8,663 nt of DNA from an uncultured Alistipes sp. (lineage in GTDB: Bacteria; Bacteroidota; Bacteroidia; Bacteroidales; Rikenellaceae), in contig CAJUIE010000072.1 in assembly GCA_910586375.1 (NCBI GenBank), positions 1-8,663 on the forward strand. The letters run 5' to 3'. Shown here in pieces: positions 6,969 through 8,663 of the stretch. Position numbers and translations under genes: made by a program. Under the pieces are notes generated by a model. The model saw only the letters and a list, made by a program, of their open reading frames with translations, had not been told where the DNA came from and searched no databases. Position 1 is the stretch's first letter. Every line of letters begins with the position of its first letter.

Positions 6969-7955
6969 ATGATGAACAAAACCATAGAGATGATCGCACC
7001 GCGATTGACGGAGCTGATGATCCGCAAAATCGAGACGCTGCGTGAGGAGTGGCACCAGCCGTGGATCGCCGACCTTGAGCACGGACTTCCGCGCAATCTG
7101 CGCGGCACGCCCTACCGTGCGGGCAACGTGCTGATGCTGCATTTCCTTCGGGAGATCGCAGGATTCCGAACGCCCGTGTTCCTGACTTTCCGCCAGGCAC
7201 AGGCCGAAGGGCTGCATGTCCGCAAGGGCTCCGAATCATTCCCGGTCTACTTCTGGAAGGTGTATATCCGCCACCGGCAGACGCGTCGCAAGATCGAGCC
7301 GGCGGAGTATTACCGGCTCTCGGAAGCGCAGCGGCGCGAGTACGACCTGCTGCCCGTGATACGCTACTACCCGGTCTTCAATATCGACCAGACCGATATG
7401 CCGGAGGTGCAGCCGGAGCGCTACGCGGCGCTGACGGCGCCCGCCCGGGTTCGGGATTACTCGGACGGCGTGGCGTGCCCGCCTCTGGACCGGATGCTGG
7501 AGCACCGCGCGTGGCATTGTCCCATTCATCTCCGCTACTCGGAGTGTGCCGCCTACTCCCCGACAGCGGATCGGATCGTCTGCCCCGAGAAGCGGCAGTT
7601 TCCCCAGGGTGCGGCTTTCTACACGACGCTGCTGCACGAGATGTCCCACAGCACGGGGCACCCCGCGCGGCTGAACCGCCCCTTGGGCAACGAATACGGC
7701 AGCGCGGAGTATGCCCGCGAGGAGCTGGTTGCCGAGCTTACGGCGGCCTTGTGCGGAGCCTTGTTGGGGCTCTCGGCCGCACCCCGCGAGGAGAACGCCG
7801 CCTACCTGAAGGGGTGGCTCGAAAAGCTCCGCGCGGAACCGACCTATCTGTTCGACATCCTCGTCGATGCGAACAAGGCGGCGCGGATGATCGACGAGCA
7901 GCTGGAACGCCCCGAGGCGCCCTCCGACGAAGAGACCCTCGCCCAGGCGGCGTAA
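6969..7955 (+). CDS. ArdC-type antirestriction protein: ssDNA-binding N domain plus zincin metallopeptidase domain, 328 aa
   Basis: Residues about 12-135 match the ArdC N-terminal ssDNA-binding domain (old name DUF1738): WHQPWIADLEHGLPRNLRGTPYRAGNVLML is recognisable in pieces, followed by FLTFRQAQAEGLHVRKG and VYFWK. The C-terminal half is a zincin-like metallopeptidase domain of the MPTase-PolyVal type: LLHEMSHSTGH holds the zinc motif H223-E224-x2-H227, and YAREELVAELTAA (248-260) holds the downstream acidic residues expected to complete the site. ArdC proteins protect incoming conjugative DNA from host restriction in the recipient; whether the peptidase is active in that role is not settled for the family. 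Two ATG codons stand in tandem (6969 and 6972); the first is used here and the difference is one residue. It follows the zinc-ribbon gene by 16 nt with no terminator between. A hairpin follows 26 nt after its stop. Confidence 0.92.
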   Translation: MMNKTIEMIAPRLTELMIRKIETLREEWHQPWIADLEHGLPRNLRGTPYRAGNVLMLHFLREIAGFRTPVFLTFRQAQAEGLHVRKGSESFPVYFWKVYIRHRQTRRKIEPAEYYRLSEAQRREYDLLPVIRYYPVFNIDQTDMPEVQPERYAALTAPARVRDYSDGVACPPLDRMLEHRAWHCPIHLRYSECAAYSPTADRIVCPEKRQFPQGAAFYTTLLHEMSHSTGHPARLNRPLGNEYGSAEYAREELVAELTAALCGALLGLSAAPREENAAYLKGWLEKLRAEPTYLFDILVDANKAARMIDEQLERPEAPSDEETLAQAA

Positions 7956-7980
7956 TCGGAGCCGCACATATGTATGACCG

Positions 7981-8008
7981 AGCCCTGCCGTAGCGATATG
8001 GCAGGGCT
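7981..8008 (+). terminator. Terminator-like hairpin after ardC
   Basis: AGCCCTGCC (7981-7989) and GGCAGGGCT (8000-8008) form a perfect 9-bp stem with a 10-nt loop, followed by TTCAATCTTTT. The T tract is broken, so termination may be partial. It ends only 17 nt before the ATG of the next gene at 8026. Confidence 0.7.
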
Positions 8009-8025
8009 TTCAATCTTTTCCGAAC

Positions 8026-8663
8026 ATGTCGAAATCGAAATGTATGCTCGAAACATTGCGGGCTCTGAACCCGCTCTATGACCGCGAACACGGCATCACG
8101 CCGGGCGATGTCGAGGCCGTGCGTCGGATGATCGCACGGATCGAATCCACCCGCTCCGAGCGGCAGCCGCGCCCCGGCGACCGGCTCGTCCATATCTCCT
8201 GCCATGGAGACTATGCTCCGGATGCGTTGGTCGAAAGGCCTGAAGACGGCGGACGTCTCGCCATCAACATCATTCCGTTCGTGCCGTTCGTAAGCGCCGC
8301 CACCGAGGGTGTGCACTGCCACGCCGGAGGCGGTCCGATGACCGCGATCGCAGCCGGGGAGCTCCACTACGCGGGGTATCGCCCGGGCGAGTTCCTCATA
8401 TGGGGACACGACGGACCCGCAGGCCACGGTGCGATACGCTTCCGGGCCCTCGTCGCGGGGTGGAGCTACCGCGAACCCGAGGCGCTCTACGGCGATTATA
8501 CGACCCGGGACTGGCGCCGCCTCTACGTTTACTGCCTACCACGTCCCGACGGCTCGTACCGCTACGAAACCGACGGATACGAAATCGGCGACGAGGCGGC
8601 GTTCCGAAGGTTCCTGCACGACTTCGAAGGCCGGGTATTTCCGGGGCAGACGCCCCGTCAGCG
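8026..8663 (+). CDS. DUF4121-family protein (3' end outside window)
   Basis: An open frame of 212 codons runs from ATG 8026 to the right edge without a stop. It resembles the DUF4121 family of Bacteroidales mobile elements, recognised from its overall pattern: an N-terminal helix with LNPLYDREHGITPGDVEAV (14-32), GDRLVHISCHGDYAPDALVE (51-70), PFVPFVS (84-90), a central WGHDGPAGHGAIRF (126-139), WSYREPEALYGDYTTRDWRRLYVY (146-169) and a C-terminal FLHDFEGRVFPGQ (196-208). The family function is unknown; no catalytic motif was identified, although clustered His/Cys/Gly residues around 97-103 and 127-134 could be a binding site. An internal ATG at 8044 is an alternative start that would remove six residues. 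The gene follows the ardC terminator hairpin by 17 nt and probably belongs to the same establishment module, where DUF4121 genes are commonly found next to ArdC. Confidence 0.75.
   Translation, partial: MSKSKCMLETLRALNPLYDREHGITPGDVEAVRRMIARIESTRSERQPRPGDRLVHISCHGDYAPDALVERPEDGGRLAINIIPFVPFVSAATEGVHCHAGGGPMTAIAAGELHYAGYRPGEFLIWGHDGPAGHGAIRFRALVAGWSYREPEALYGDYTTRDWRRLYVYCLPRPDGSYRYETDGYEIGDEAAFRRFLHDFEGRVFPGQTPRQ

Noticed and set aside
7970..7993. Seven-codon reading frame (MYDRALP) entering the ardC hairpin
   Set aside because: It has no ribosome binding site and looks like a chance frame; an attenuator peptide would need conserved regulatory codons.
1..8663. tRNA, rRNA, CRISPR arrays, insertion sequences, riboswitches
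   Set aside because: No cloverleaf, rRNA segment, regularly spaced repeat array, transposase motif or known riboswitch core was recognised by eye on either strand.

Overview
The window looks like accessory DNA from a Bacteroidota chromosome or conjugative element, most plausibly a GC-rich gut member such as Alistipes or another Rikenellaceae. This rests on the gene families (Bacteroidales-type ParB, ArdC and DUF4121 proteins), an exact Bacteroides-type -7 promoter element (TAnnTTTG) upstream of the AT-rich gene, and the high GC of everything else. The host assignment is inferred by eye; no search was run.

Layout. Bases 1-254 (minus) are the 5' part of a umuD gene (SOS polymerase V autoprotease subunit) that runs off the left edge. 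Bases 307-3906 (minus) hold one large AT-rich gene for a YobI/KAP-like membrane-associated P-loop NTPase of about 1,199 residues. Its composition is clearly unlike its neighbours, so it looks like imported cargo placed just upstream of umuD. Bases about 4006-4287 form a GC-rich non-coding interval carrying a striking nested imperfect inverted repeat (4024-4175). From 4293 rightwards all genes are on the plus strand: a large ParB-family protein with a cysteine cluster (4293-6449), a strong intrinsic terminator (6474-6511), a small zinc-ribbon protein (6524-6952), an ArdC-type antirestriction protein with a zincin domain (6969-7955), a second terminator-like hairpin (7981-8008), and the 5' part of a DUF4121 gene (8026 to the right edge).

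How the parts fit. The plus-strand block resembles the establishment or 'leading region' modules of conjugative elements, where ParB-like proteins and ArdC antirestriction proteins help incoming DNA survive. umuD, presumably followed by umuC outside the window, is a common passenger on such elements. The YobI-like NTPase is the best candidate for a little-described system. It stands alone with its own promoter, and related P-loop families (KAP, STAND) contain known anti-phage ATPases, but a defence role here is inference only.

The nested inverted repeat between the two divergent blocks is the most notable non-coding element. It could be a structured RNA, a single-strand promoter or origin-like hairpin, or a small mobile-element remnant.
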